From: Nocardia terpenica
GTDB lineage: Bacteria > Actinomycetota > Actinomycetes > Mycobacteriales > Mycobacteriaceae
Assembly: GCF_013186535.1 (NCBI RefSeq)
Contig: NZ_JABMCZ010000005.1
Coordinates: forward strand, 310,001-374,000
DNA: 64,000 nucleotides
Direction: 5' to 3'
The position numbers and the translations under genes were made by a program. The notes under the pieces are model-generated. The model was not told the DNA's origin. It saw only the letters and a program-made list of their open reading frames with translations, and ran no database searches. Positions 10,420-18,737 of this stretch are shown here, in pieces. Each line of letters starts with the position of its first letter. Position 1 is the first letter of the stretch.

Positions 10420-11169
10420 TCACGCCGCGCTCAGGCCGCCGTCCACCCGGATCACCTGGCCGGTGAGGTAACTCGCTTCGGGGCTCGCGGCGGCCACGAT
10501 CCACCAGGCTATCTCCTCCGGTTCGGCCAAGCGGGCGAGCGGGATTCGCTCCTGGAATCGCAGGCCCGCCTCGATCTCCTCCGGTGTCAGACCGGAGTTG
10601 GTGAGGATCGGTGTCCGGGTCATCCCCGGCGCGACGGATACCACCCGGATGCCGCGCTCGGCCAGCTCCAATGCCCATGTCTTGGTGAGGAAATCCATCC
10701 CCACCTTGGTGGCGCCGTAGATCGAGCCCTCCGGCCAGCCGCGGTCGGGTGTGTTCGAGGTGACGTTGATGATGGTCGCGCCCGTGCCCAGCAGCGGCAG
10801 CGCGGATTGCGTCAGGAAAATCGGCCCGACGAGGTTCGTGGCGATCTGCCGCTCGGCGGCGGCTGGGTCGATCTTCCCGAGCGCGGCGGGCAGGGTCACT
10901 CCCGCATTGTTGACCAGGACGTCGATCCGCCCGAACTCGCGGGTCGCCGCCTCGATGATCGCGGCTCGGCCGTCGGCGGTACCGACATCCGCTGTCGCGG
11001 TGCGGATTCCGGTGCCGTCGGCGGCCTGCCGCAGCGTCGTGTCGGTGCGCCCGGTGATCAGCACGTCGGCGCCCGCCGCGGCGAACCGATGGGCCGCCAC
11101 CCGCCCGATCCCGCTGCCGCCGCCGGTGATGACCACGGCTCGTCCCTGTAGTGACGTCGATTCGATCAT
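10420..11169 (-). CDS. SDR-family oxidoreductase
   Basis: A 249-residue classical short-chain dehydrogenase/reductase. The cofactor motif is GGGSGIG (residues about 16-22), the structural motif NNAG, the catalytic pair YGATK, and the C-terminus ends IRVDGGLSAA. GRTDT after the second strand suggests NADP(H), as the Arg follows the usual acidic position. The substrate is unknown. First gene of a two-gene operon with the MerR regulator downstream; its promoter has the elongated spacing of MerR-controlled genes, so it may be induced by the compound it reduces. Confidence 0.9.
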   Translation of the reverse strand: MIESTSLQGRAVVITGGGSGIGRVAAHRFAAAGADVLITGRTDTTLRQAADGTGIRTATADVGTADGRAAIIEAATREFGRIDVLVNNAGVTLPAALGKIDPAAAERQIATNLVGPIFLTQSALPLLGTGATIINVTSNTPDRGWPEGSIYGATKVGMDFLTKTWALELAERGIRVVSVAPGMTRTPILTNSGLTPEEIEAGLRFQERIPLARLAEPEEIAWWIVAAASPEASYLTGQVIRVDGGLSAA

Positions 11170-11177
11170 GCCCCGAC

Positions 11178-11207
11178 GCTAAACCCGGACCCCGGGGTAC
11201 AGGTCAA
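11178..11207 (-). promoter_or_regulatory. MerR-type elongated promoter/operator for the SDR-merR operon
   Basis: On the minus strand, TTGACC (11207-11202) and TTTAGC (11183-11178) are separated by 18 bp containing the palindrome ACCCCGGGGT (11189-11198). A palindrome filling an over-long spacer is the classic MerR activator arrangement. The same layout appears at 18738-18767 before the other merR gene of this window. Confidence 0.6.
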
Positions 11208-11215
11208 GCCTCGCC

Positions 11216-12184
11216 TCAGTGGTCGGCGTAGAGCGGGACCGGGATTTCGTGGGGAGTGTGCGGGGCGGCGGCGATGTAGGTGGCTATTCGGCTGGCGGCG
11301 GTGGTCAGGGAGGACACCATCCTGTTCGTGTCGACACCGGGGAGGGTGGTGGTGGAGCAGACGGAAGGCGCGAGGCGGGCGGGGTCGGGCGCGCCGGGGT
11401 GGGTGAGGGCGTCGAGGGCGAGGGCCCAGGCCACGCCGTCGCCGAGCATCTCGAGGTGGTCGACCACGCGGCCGGGGCAGACCGATTGCACGGAAATGTT
11501 GTTGCCGCCGGGGATATTGCTGGCCTCCGGTTGCGGGAACACCACCTCGTCGGTGCTGGTCCAGATGTTGGTGTAGTCGATGCCGGGGGCCAGGCCGCGG
11601 CGATGCAGCGCGGTGAGCATGCCGGAGCCGAAGCGCACCTGCCAGGCCAGGTCGGCACAATCGGTGGTGCAGACCAGGTTCCCGAGGTCGGTACCGTTGA
11701 CCCCGGGCGCGAGCCCGATGACCTTGTCGACATCTGTAGCCGCATCACGCCAGAATGCGGTGGCCCACAACAGAAGTGCGGCCCCCTGACTGTGCCCTAT
11801 GGTACTGATCGGCCCACCGGCGGCCGCGCGGGCGACCCGAATGGCATTGACGACATATTCGGCGGACTCGTAGAAATCGACGAGCGCATGCTGTGGCAAC
11901 TGCACAGTGCACACGGCGAACCCGGCCGCCTGGAGCGCGGGCTCATACCCCCACGACCACGAATCGGCCACGGACAGCCCGGTGCCGTGCACGAGCAGGA
12001 CGGTCTTGCGGTGCGCCGCGTCGCCGGTACAGTGCACCGCATTGTCGAGCTCGATGGCCGAGGTTTGTAGCACTGGACCGGAATCGGCCTCCGCCGCAGG
12101 CGCTTTGGATACTGGGCCAGCTACGACCATCGTAGCGAGTACCAGGATCGTCCCGTAGACACAAGCGCGACGGCAGTGTTTCAC
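11216..12184 (-). CDS. secreted alpha/beta-hydrolase lipase
   Basis: A 322-residue secreted lipase of the bacterial CALB-like/class 2 lipase type. The GTG at 12184 is preferred because GGAGG precedes it and the protein then opens with a compact signal peptide (KHCRRACVYGTILVLATMVV). Visible motifs are VLLVHGTGLSVADSW (oxyanion loop), GHSQGAALLL (nucleophile elbow) and a C-terminal DHLEMLGDG with the likely catalytic His. Several Cys pairs (CTTDCADL, VCPG, VCSTT) suggest disulfides. It should hydrolyse lipid esters outside the cell. Its start overlaps the stop of a doubtful upstream frame (GTGA), noted separately. Confidence 0.87.
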   Translation of the reverse strand: MKHCRRACVYGTILVLATMVVAGPVSKAPAAEADSGPVLQTSAIELDNAVHCTGDAAHRKTVLLVHGTGLSVADSWSWGYEPALQAAGFAVCTVQLPQHALVDFYESAEYVVNAIRVARAAAGGPISTIGHSQGAALLLWATAFWRDAATDVDKVIGLAPGVNGTDLGNLVCTTDCADLAWQVRFGSGMLTALHRRGLAPGIDYTNIWTSTDEVVFPQPEASNIPGGNNISVQSVCPGRVVDHLEMLGDGVAWALALDALTHPGAPDPARLAPSVCSTTTLPGVDTNRMVSSLTTAASRIATYIAAAPHTPHEIPVPLYADH

Positions 12185-12513
12185 AATTTTCCTCCAACGA
12201 CCATTGGTCGGCATTGACCTATACATGCGCGCCCCCAGTACACCACAACCCGGCCACCCCGGTCAGCGGAATCGACACTCCCCCTGCAACTGTCGAGTAT
12301 CCGGTCCGGACAATCCGAATCACGGTCGTGTGACAGTTCGAAAGTGACTGACGCGCTTGCCACTTCGGGGAGGTCGGGTGGGGTTCGGTCGAAATCGTCA
12401 ATCTGCCACCGGTGGATCACATTGTGTAGATAATCGCCCCGCAGCGGAATCGGCGGCTGCATGCGCAAATCGTAAAAGTCAAGGTACACATCCGAATACA
12501 TGGCATTTCGCAT
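12181..12513 (-). CDS. doubtful small hypothetical ORF
   Basis: A 110-codon open frame whose TGA overlaps the GTG of the lipase gene in a GTGA junction, as seen in coupled genes. The N-terminal half (DVYLDFYDLRMQPPIPLRGD) looks protein-like; the C-terminal half does not. Third-position GC is modest compared with its neighbours, no family is recognised, and it would start inside the likely operator of the HTH gene. Kept only because of the junction; it may be non-coding leader. The 367 bp between the lipase start and the HTH start hold nothing else that I can support apart from the inverted repeat at 12512. Confidence 0.2.
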   Translation of the reverse strand: MRNAMYSDVYLDFYDLRMQPPIPLRGDYLHNVIHRWQIDDFDRTPPDLPEVASASVTFELSHDRDSDCPDRILDSCRGSVDSADRGGRVVVYWGRACIGQCRPMVVGGKL

Positions 12514-12528
12514 TCACATTCCGTGAAT
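12512..12528. promoter_or_regulatory. inverted repeat upstream of the HTH/DUF5753 gene
   Basis: ATTCAC (12512-12517) and GTGAAT (12523-12528) form a perfect inverted repeat with a 5-bp spacer, ending 23 bp before the start codon. The position fits an autoregulatory operator. Confidence 0.45.
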
Positions 12529-12551
12529 ATCATCGAGCAAGGGGGTTCGTC

Positions 12552-13430
12552 ATGGCAGCAAAAGGTTCGGCCATCCCGCGACGGCAGTTGGGTCGCATCA
12601 TGCGCGAGATGCGTTCAGAGGTCGGGTTGACCCTCGCCCAGACGGCGAAGTTGATGGGGTGTAGCGCGGCGACTGTTCAGAGGTTGGAGACGGGGGCGAT
12701 TGTAAATATCGACCCGGAGGACATCGAGATGTTCTGCCGAGTCATGGGGGCCGACGAGGTCACGACCATGGCATTGAAATGGCTTGCGGACCAAGGAGGT
12801 GCGACCGAGTGGTTCCACAAGTACACCGACCTGATACCTCCGAACTTCGATGTGTACATGGGGCTCGAGTCGGTGGCGGTGAAGTTGGCGTCGTTCGTCG
12901 AGTTGGTTCCAGGTTTGCTTCAGACAAAGGCCTACGCACGGACCTTGTTTCGCGCCGTTCACCCCACCGAGCCGGACTCCGAGATCGAACGCCGCGTCGA
13001 GATGAGGATGCAACGTCAGACGCTCATCAAGCGTAAGGTGCGCCCGCTGGCGATCGACGTCATCCTCGACCAGTCGGTCCTTCATCGCATCATCGGTAGC
13101 CGCAAGATCATGGCCGCCCAGCTCTACCACCTTGCCGACTTGGGAACCAGGCCGAATGTCCGGATACGCATACTTCCGTATGCCGTCGGAGTGCCCTTGG
13201 GCGATCTCACCGGCCCCTTCATCATCATGGATTTCGAAGACGCCGAAGCAGGTCAGCCCCACGAGCCTCCCGTTGTGTACGTCGAAAGCTATACAGGCGC
13301 AATGTACCTGGACGGACGCGATACTGTAGATCGTTATCGCGCCGCGCACGCCAACCTCGGCCGTGTAGCGTTGAGCGAGCAGGCAAGTAGGGATCTGCTG
13401 CGACGGACGGCAAAGGGGTATTCGTCATGA
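12552..13430 (+). CDS. XRE-type HTH regulator with DUF5753 (Scr1/WhiJ-like antitoxin)
   Basis: A 292-residue protein with an N-terminal HTH (about residues 8-60; LTLAQTAKLMGCSAATVQRL) and a C-terminal DUF5753 domain (VPGLLQTKAYARTLFRA, ILPYAVGVP, FIIMDFED, VYVESYTGAMYLD). In actinomycetes such proteins pair with small DUF397 proteins; known relatives control development (WhiJ/BldB, AbaA loci) or behave as toxin-antitoxin-like Scr1/Scr2 pairs. AAGGGGG precedes the ATG. Its stop overlaps the first DUF397 start (ATGA), so they are translationally coupled. Base composition is less GC-rich than its surroundings, in keeping with a mobile accessory cassette. Confidence 0.92.
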   Translation: MAAKGSAIPRRQLGRIMREMRSEVGLTLAQTAKLMGCSAATVQRLETGAIVNIDPEDIEMFCRVMGADEVTTMALKWLADQGGATEWFHKYTDLIPPNFDVYMGLESVAVKLASFVELVPGLLQTKAYARTLFRAVHPTEPDSEIERRVEMRMQRQTLIKRKVRPLAIDVILDQSVLHRIIGSRKIMAAQLYHLADLGTRPNVRIRILPYAVGVPLGDLTGPFIIMDFEDAEAGQPHEPPVVYVESYTGAMYLDGRDTVDRYRAAHANLGRVALSEQASRDLLRRTAKGYSS

Positions 13431-13633
13431 AAGTCGGTCTATCCGGAGCGCGCTGGTTCAAGAGCAGCCGAAGTGGCGGCAGCCAGGAGTGCGTAGAGGT
13501 TGCCTTCCTGGGCGCAGGCCACGTCGGTGTCCGCGACTCCAAGAACCCGACAGGCCCTGCACTCGTCTTCACCTCGGCCGAGTGGGACAGCTTCACGAAC
13601 GCGCTCGAGACCGACGGCTTCAACAACCAATAA
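13427..13633 (+). CDS. DUF397 protein, copy 1
   Basis: A 68-residue DUF397 protein with the family pattern: ARWFKSSRSGG, then ECVEVAFLGAGHVGVRDSKN, and LVFTSAEWDSF at the C-terminus. Partners of DUF5753-type HTH regulators; by analogy it may bind and counteract the regulator, but the biochemical role is not established. AAGGGG lies before the ATG, which overlaps the regulator stop. Confidence 0.9.
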   Translation: MKVGLSGARWFKSSRSGGSQECVEVAFLGAGHVGVRDSKNPTGPALVFTSAEWDSFTNALETDGFNNQ

Positions 13634-13654
13634 CCTTGTAGCGGAGCGGGATTC

Positions 13655-13858
13655 ATGAGCCCTGACATGTCCGGCGCACACTGGTTCAAGAGCACCCGAA
13701 GCGGCGCGAGCCAGGACTGCGTCGAAGTCACCTTCCTCGGCACCGACCACATCGGCGTCCGCGACTCCAAGAACCCCACCGGCCCAGCACTCGTCTTCAC
13801 CCCAGCCGAGTGGGACACCTTCACCAACGCCGTCAAGGCCAACCAGCTAGCCCCGTAA
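13655..13858 (+). CDS. DUF397 protein, copy 2
   Basis: A 67-residue close paralogue of the preceding gene (AHWFKSTRSGASQDCVEV, HIGVRDSKNPTGPALVFT), evidently a tandem duplication, 21 bp downstream in the same operon. The two copies differ mainly in the N-terminal ten residues and in the last ten, which could tune their interaction with the regulator. The 230 bp that follow hold nothing recognisable before the porin gene. Confidence 0.9.
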   Translation: MSPDMSGAHWFKSTRSGASQDCVEVTFLGTDHIGVRDSKNPTGPALVFTPAEWDTFTNAVKANQLAP

Positions 13859-14088
13859 CTCAATTCGCCGACCCGACCGGCCGCCAATACTTGCGGCCGG
13901 TTACGGCTGTGCGCGAGTGTCCGCCCGACATCGAACAACACGCTCGGGCCTGGAATCAGAATCCACGGGAAACGATCCTAATCGGCAATCATTTTCATTA
14001 GGAACCTGTGGTGGTGGCGGCCGACTATCTCTACGGTGGTACCCCGTATCCACCGTCCCACGATCGTTTCACCGAGAAAGCTGGCTTG

Positions 14089-14763
14089 ATGCATCACCGC
14101 GCAACTCGATATGCCCTGTCCACAGCCGTTGTCGTCGGCGGCACCGTGATTGCGGCCGCGCTCGCTCCGGTGGCGGCCGCCGAGCAGGGGCAGTCGAGCA
14201 CGTTACAGTCCGAGGGGGGAACGGAATTGACCGTGGCGGTCGACGACACCGATACCGTCGGCGCGGGAAATCAAGCGCCGGGCGGTGTCCCGTTCTCGCA
14301 TTCGGTGCAGGTGGCGGGCCGCTACTCGGTCGACGTCCACCCGGAGAAGATCACCTCCGGAACCGTCGCGGTGGGCTACATCCTCGGCTGCGGAGTAGAC
14401 CTCTCCAGCGGCATCACGGTCGGCCTCATCCCCAACCAAAGCGGCACCGTAGGCATCACCCCCTCGGTAACCCTGGGCGCACCCCCCTCGGTAACCATCG
14501 CCCCCACCCTCTCCGGAACAGCAGGCATGTCCGAAACCCTCTCCGCCACCCTGATCCCCGGCCAAATCACCACGGTAACCACCGCCACCGCCACCTTGGA
14601 CCCCACCACCACCTTCCCCTACCACCTATCCCACCAACGCACCCCCCTCAACGTAGCCCGCTGCGCCTCCCCCGTAACCGCAGTCCCCTTCACCACCGCC
14701 TCGATAACCACCCCCAACGCCTACCTCCAAAACACCGCCTACGGCAACCAATTCACCTTCTAA
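14089..14763 (+). CDS. MspA-family porin-like secreted protein
   Basis: A 224-residue protein with a signal peptide to about residue 29 (STAVVVGGTVIAAALAPVAAA). The body alternates Thr, Ser, Gly and hydrophobic residues as in an outer-membrane beta-barrel: GRYSVDVHPEKITSGTVAVGYILGCGVDLS, followed in the second half by ITVGLIP and TPNAYLQNTAYGNQFTF at the C-terminus. This fits MspA-type porins of the mycolic-acid outer membrane, which pass small hydrophilic solutes. The ATG at 14089 is chosen because the signal peptide begins there. From about 14440 the plus strand becomes strikingly C-rich and G-poor, unlike the first half. Confidence 0.72.
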   Translation: MHHRATRYALSTAVVVGGTVIAAALAPVAAAEQGQSSTLQSEGGTELTVAVDDTDTVGAGNQAPGGVPFSHSVQVAGRYSVDVHPEKITSGTVAVGYILGCGVDLSSGITVGLIPNQSGTVGITPSVTLGAPPSVTIAPTLSGTAGMSETLSATLIPGQITTVTTATATLDPTTTFPYHLSHQRTPLNVARCASPVTAVPFTTASITTPNAYLQNTAYGNQFTF

Positions 14764-14802
14764 CCCCCAGCCAACGCGAATGTTGCCGTCGGTGCCGAGA
14801 AG

Positions 14803-16164
14803 TCACTGCCATGTGCTGCGCGCGATGGCTGGTGTCTCGTGCGAGTCGCCTGGTGCGGCTGCCCATGCGATGACGCCGTCGGGCCGGATCAGTGCTGCGG
14901 CAAGGTCGTTGCGGCCGGTGGAGATGACTTCCGGCGGGCCGATCTGCACCGGCCCACCGGCTCGGGTCAGGTCGGAGAGTCTGCCGTGGCTACCGTCTGC
15001 GTACGTGAGTCGCAGGTCGGGGCAGTATGTCCCGGCCAGTGGGTGGTCCACCCGGTACGGCAGTTCGTGCCGGGTGCCGAGGCCGGAGGTCATCCGGCCG
15101 AAGTAGCGGACGACGTCCGGGATGTCCATGAGGTCGGAGACGATGTCGCGCAGCGCATCTGTGTGCGGGCCGGGGCGTAGCAGTGCGGACTGCGCGCGCG
15201 TGTTGTGCAGGACTGCGGCGCCGACCGGGTGGCGTTCGGCATGGTAGGTGCCGAGCAGTTCGTTCCTGCCGTTCGCGAGTTTCCAGCCGAGGTTGACCGC
15301 GTCCATCAGGCCGAGGTTCAGGCCCTGACCACCGTTCGGGGAGTGGACGTGCGCGGCGTCCCCGGCGAGGAACACGCGTCCGCGACGGTAGGTGGTGACC
15401 TGGCGTGCCTGGTCGGTGAAGCGCAGCCCGTCACCGACGTCGGTCACGGTCGCGTCGACACCGGCCACCCGTTTGATGCTGGCCCGCATCTCCTCGGCGG
15501 TGATCGGTCCATCGTGCCGGTCGAGGTCGGAGAAGTCGAAGGTGGCGACCATGCCGTCGCCGTAATAGAGAATGCCGTTGTCGAGCCGTCCGGGTGGCGG
15601 CAGCTCGCCGGTGACCTGGGCGGCGACCCGGCGCACGGTCATCAGCGGCGGCGTGCCGGGGAATTGGAAACCGGCCAGCGTGCGGACCGTGCTGTGGCCG
15701 CCGTCGCAGCCCACCAGATAGTCGGCGCGAAGCCCGTTGGCGATGACGCCGTCGCCGTCCTGGTGCAGATCGGTGAGTTCGGTGCCGTAGCGGATTTCCA
15801 CGTCGAGGCTGCGTGCGTAGTCGAGCAGAATCTTTTCCAGCTCGTTCTGCCAGATCAGCGTGAAGCGGCGGTCGGGCTCTTCCTGGGCGTCCTGATCGAT
15901 CTTGAAGATCGAGGCGAAGTGCCCCTTCGCGCTGCCATGATCGCGAAGCTTGTCCGCACGACCCCGCTCATCGTGCTCAGCCAGTTCGGGGCCGAGGCCG
16001 CGCCGGACCAGCGCCTCGGTTGCCAGCGGACCGATGCCCCTGGCGCGCGGCTCACCCGAAGGGCCCTCGCGTTTTTCGATCACCACCGGGTCGGCGCCCG
16101 CCAGCTTCAGTTCGGCGGCGAGAAGCACGCCGACCGGCCCGGCTCCGACAACAATGACATCCAT
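14803..16164 (-). CDS. FAD-dependent monooxygenase (Rox-like)
   Basis: A 453-residue class A flavoprotein monooxygenase. Motifs: MDVIVVGAGPVGVLLAAELK at the N-terminus, VGCDGGHSTVRTLAG in the middle, FLAGDAAHVHSPNGGQGLNLG for FAD ribityl binding, and a degenerate C-terminal thioredoxin-like region ending LIRPDGVIAWAA. Length and motifs resemble rifampicin monooxygenases and tetracycline/polyketide hydroxylases, but substrate class cannot be assigned. GGGAGG precedes the ATG at 16164. It is divergent from a TetR-family gene 54 bp away, whose product probably controls it. Distinct from the longer paralogue at 4131. Confidence 0.88.
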   Translation of the reverse strand: MDVIVVGAGPVGVLLAAELKLAGADPVVIEKREGPSGEPRARGIGPLATEALVRRGLGPELAEHDERGRADKLRDHGSAKGHFASIFKIDQDAQEEPDRRFTLIWQNELEKILLDYARSLDVEIRYGTELTDLHQDGDGVIANGLRADYLVGCDGGHSTVRTLAGFQFPGTPPLMTVRRVAAQVTGELPPPGRLDNGILYYGDGMVATFDFSDLDRHDGPITAEEMRASIKRVAGVDATVTDVGDGLRFTDQARQVTTYRRGRVFLAGDAAHVHSPNGGQGLNLGLMDAVNLGWKLANGRNELLGTYHAERHPVGAAVLHNTRAQSALLRPGPHTDALRDIVSDLMDIPDVVRYFGRMTSGLGTRHELPYRVDHPLAGTYCPDLRLTYADGSHGRLSDLTRAGGPVQIGPPEVISTGRNDLAAALIRPDGVIAWAAAPGDSHETPAIARSTWQ

Positions 16165-16182
16165 AGAGCCTCCCGGGCACAG

Positions 16183-16220
16183 TGTTCGCAGTCGTGAAAC
16201 TAGGATACGCTGTTCGCAGT
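16183..16220. promoter_or_regulatory. direct repeat in the monooxygenase/tetR intergenic region
   Basis: TGTTCGCAGT occurs perfectly at 16183-16192 and again at 16211-16220, 28 bp apart start to start, filling the short space between two divergent genes. A plausible regulator binding region, though TetR operators are usually palindromic. Confidence 0.4.
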
Positions 16221-16944
16221 GGATGTCATCTGGATGCGGCCGGAGCGGGCGGCCCGCGGGCCGAAACCGGCGCACAGCCGGGACGAGATCGCCGCCGCGT
16301 GTGTCGGCGTCGCCGATGCCGAGGGCCTGGATGCCGTGTCGATGCGCCGGGTCGCCGCCGAGCTGGGGACGGGTACGACCTCGCTCTATCGCTATGTGAC
16401 CGCCAAGGATGATCTGTTCGACCTGATGGTCGACCAGGTTTTGGGGTCGGTGCCGCTGCCGCTACCGACCCACCACTGGCGAAAAGACCTCGGCCTGTTG
16501 GCTTCGTGGAAGCGCGAGCTGATCCTCGACCATCCCTGGATGGCGTCGCTGTCCGGCCGACCGGCCGTCGGGCCACACGGATTGGCGTTGCAGGAGCGCG
16601 GATTACGCGCGGTCGAGGGGTGGGGGCTGTCGATCGACGAGATGATCATCGTCGTCGAGTCACTGGACGCCTACGTGCAGGGCTACGCCGTACGCGAGTT
16701 GGCCGAGCGGGCGGCGACGCAGCGGTCCGGCCAGGACCTCGACGCCTGGATGGCGGCCCACGACACCTACGCGCGCGCAGTGATGGCCAGCGGGCGATTC
16801 CCACTCGTCACCAGGGCATGGCTGGATGCCGCCGAACCCCATGCGGCCGACCGCGCCGAACGCGGCTTCCGGCACGGCCTGGACCGACTACTGGACGGCT
16901 ACGCCGCCAGCATGCGCCAGGCCAGAGACCGGCCACGACGGTAA
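16219..16944 (+). CDS. TetR-family regulator
   Basis: A 241-residue TetR/AcrR-type repressor. The HTH lies at about residues 23-66 (AVSMRRVAAELGTGTTSLYR, ending in YVTAKDDLFDLMVDQV) and the C-terminal ligand domain resembles the TetR_C class (PWMASLSGRPAVGPHGL, YVQGYAVRELAE). The GTG at 16219 is the first possible start; the ATG at 16234 would remove five residues. The divergent FAD monooxygenase is the obvious target, making a drug- or aromatic-inducible pair. Confidence 0.88.
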   Translation: MDVIWMRPERAARGPKPAHSRDEIAAACVGVADAEGLDAVSMRRVAAELGTGTTSLYRYVTAKDDLFDLMVDQVLGSVPLPLPTHHWRKDLGLLASWKRELILDHPWMASLSGRPAVGPHGLALQERGLRAVEGWGLSIDEMIIVVESLDAYVQGYAVRELAERAATQRSGQDLDAWMAAHDTYARAVMASGRFPLVTRAWLDAAEPHAADRAERGFRHGLDRLLDGYAASMRQARDRPRR

Positions 16945-17015
16945 TCTCCCTGGGCGAGAAGCAGATCCGGGGCGATCCGGTTCGGAGGCGGGCCGATCTC
17001 GGCATACTGGGCGGC

Positions 17016-17797
17016 ATGGATGTCGACAGGCGGGCATTGAGGTGGGTGGCCCGTGAGCCGTTCGAGATCGCGTCCGATCACATGGATCGTGGTGTCGCGG
17101 TGGCATTGTCGACGCTCGACGAAGCCTTCGATCCGGTTCGGCCGCCGGTGGCGATCGACTGCTGCCCGCACTGCAAGAAGGTGGATGACTACGCGGCTAT
17201 CCTCACCCGTCCGCGTCGCCTGCTGACCGGAATCGAATATTGGGTAACTACGCCTTCAGTGCACTCGATACCGTGGGGTCCGACGCCGATCTGCACTACC
17301 TGACCGGGCGGATCCTGCAACTGCTGCACGGCCATGACCGCCGCATGCCCGATATCGAGGTGTGCTACGGCAAGCTGCGCAGGGCGGGTTGGCAGTCCTG
17401 GCCGCAGGCCGAGGCCATCGGTGCCGTCTTCGACGCGCTCTGGCACGACCTGCTGACCCACGACCCTGCGCACGAGAGGGTCGACACCCTGTTGTGCGCA
17501 TTGGGTTCGGCCGAAGACACGATTGCACCTCGGCTGTCGCGATGGGCCGAGCTCGACGGCGAAATCGCAATCCGCCGACTGCACGAGTTCGTCACTCGGG
17601 ACTGCGGACACAAGGAAGGACTTCTCCTCCCGCACAATGCCTTCTGGGACCGGACGTCACCCACCTATCGGGAACTGGTCGCCTGGCTCAACGGCCCCGC
17701 CCTCCGCGCGGTCACCACGGCCTTCGACCGCAACGATGACCCCGACCTGCTCGAGGTCCTCGCGGATATCCACGGTCTCCTGGTAATCAACCAATGA
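17016..17797 (+). pseudogene. frameshifted conserved hypothetical protein gene
   Basis: Two adjacent frames together make one protein of about 260 residues. Frame 1 begins at ATG 17016 and runs to IDCCPHCKKVDDYAAI and RRLLTGIEY; the frame then changes near 17236-17242, where frame 2 continues GNYAFSALDTVGSDADLHY and LTGRILQLL to the stop at 17797. A single missing T in the run at GAATATTGGGT would explain the break, restoring IEY-LGNYAF. The joined protein, with a CPxC near the N-terminus and FDALWHDLL and NAFWD motifs later, matches a common actinobacterial family of unknown function as I remember it. Either a genuine null allele or a sequencing error. Confidence 0.7.
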
Positions 17798-18728
17798 GGC
17801 CCGGCACCGCCGACTCGAGCCAGCGGAGTACCTGGCCCGCATGTCTATCCGGTGGGAACACCGGATAGAAGACGTGCTCGATCGTCCGGTTCCGGATGAT
17901 GAATGTCAGCCGTTTGTACAGCGTCGCGCCGTCCACCTCGAAGGTCGGCAAGGTCAAGGCGGCGGCCAAGTTTCGGGCGGTGTCGGACAGGAGGGGGAAC
18001 GGGAGGTGGAGGCGGTCGGCCACTTCGCGTTGGTAGGCGGAGTCCTGGACGGACAGGCCGAAGACGCGGTCGGCGCCCGCGGCGAGCAGGTCCGCGTGGT
18101 GGTCGCGGAAGTCGCAGGCCTGGACGGTGCAGCCGCGGGCTCCGGGGATGGTGTCCCAGCCGATGGGCATGTCCGCGTCGGGGTGGCCGGTGAGTGGGTA
18201 GAGGTAGACGACGGTGCGGCCGCGCAGGGCGGCGAGATCGACCCTGGTGCCGTCGGTGGCCTCCAGAGTCAGCGCCGGGAGCAGGCGGCCCGTGAGATGT
18301 GTTGCCGCGCCGTCATCTTCGGGCACTGGAAGGTCGGGCGGGAGGGTGAGCAACCGCGGCGGGGTGCGGACGCTGCCGCGGTAGGCGGCATCGCGGAGGC
18401 GGCGGGTGAGGGCGTCGCGGCGCTCGGTCAGGCCGACGATGCGGGTGGTGAGAATGTCGATGGCCCTGCGGTATTCGGCCAGCGATGCCGGGCAGTCGTC
18501 GACGTGGTCGCCGCCCGATTCCAGGCAGTCCAGGAACGGGCGGGTCTCCTCGACCGCGATGCCGAGGTGATTGAGTTCGCGAATCTCGCGGACCAGCCGC
18601 ACATCTCGCTCGTCGTAGTCGCGATACCCGTTGGGATGCCGCCTCGGTGTCACCAGTCCCAAGGTCTCGTACCGGCGGATGGCCTTGGGACTGGCGCCGG
18701 TCAACCGGGCAAGTTCGCCGATCTTCAT
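17787..18728 (-). CDS. MerR regulator fused to a BCP/PrxQ-type peroxiredoxin domain
   Basis: A 313-residue two-domain protein. Residues about 1-110 are a MerR DNA-binding and dimerisation region (MKIGELARLTGASPKAIRRY, NGYRDYDERDVRLV, and FLDCLESGGDHVDDCPAS). Residues about 150-305 are a thioredoxin-fold redoxin domain: TDGTRVDLAALRGRTVVYLYP, then GARGCTVQACDFRDH carrying two cysteines at the peroxidatic and resolving spacing of BCP/PrxQ enzymes, then VFGLSVQDSAYQREVADRLH. One chain therefore combines a possible peroxide-reactive site and a DNA-binding domain. Its own promoter carries a MerR-style operator. The 3' end overlaps the frameshifted gene by 11 bp. Confidence 0.88.
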   Translation of the reverse strand: MKIGELARLTGASPKAIRRYETLGLVTPRRHPNGYRDYDERDVRLVREIRELNHLGIAVEETRPFLDCLESGGDHVDDCPASLAEYRRAIDILTTRIVGLTERRDALTRRLRDAAYRGSVRTPPRLLTLPPDLPVPEDDGAATHLTGRLLPALTLEATDGTRVDLAALRGRTVVYLYPLTGHPDADMPIGWDTIPGARGCTVQACDFRDHHADLLAAGADRVFGLSVQDSAYQREVADRLHLPFPLLSDTARNLAAALTLPTFEVDGATLYKRLTFIIRNRTIEHVFYPVFPPDRHAGQVLRWLESAVPGLIG

Positions 18729-18737
18729 GGTAGGAAC

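Noticed and set aside
17016..17797. Programmed ribosomal frameshift
   Set aside because: No slippery heptamer or downstream structure was seen at the junction; a single lost base is simpler.
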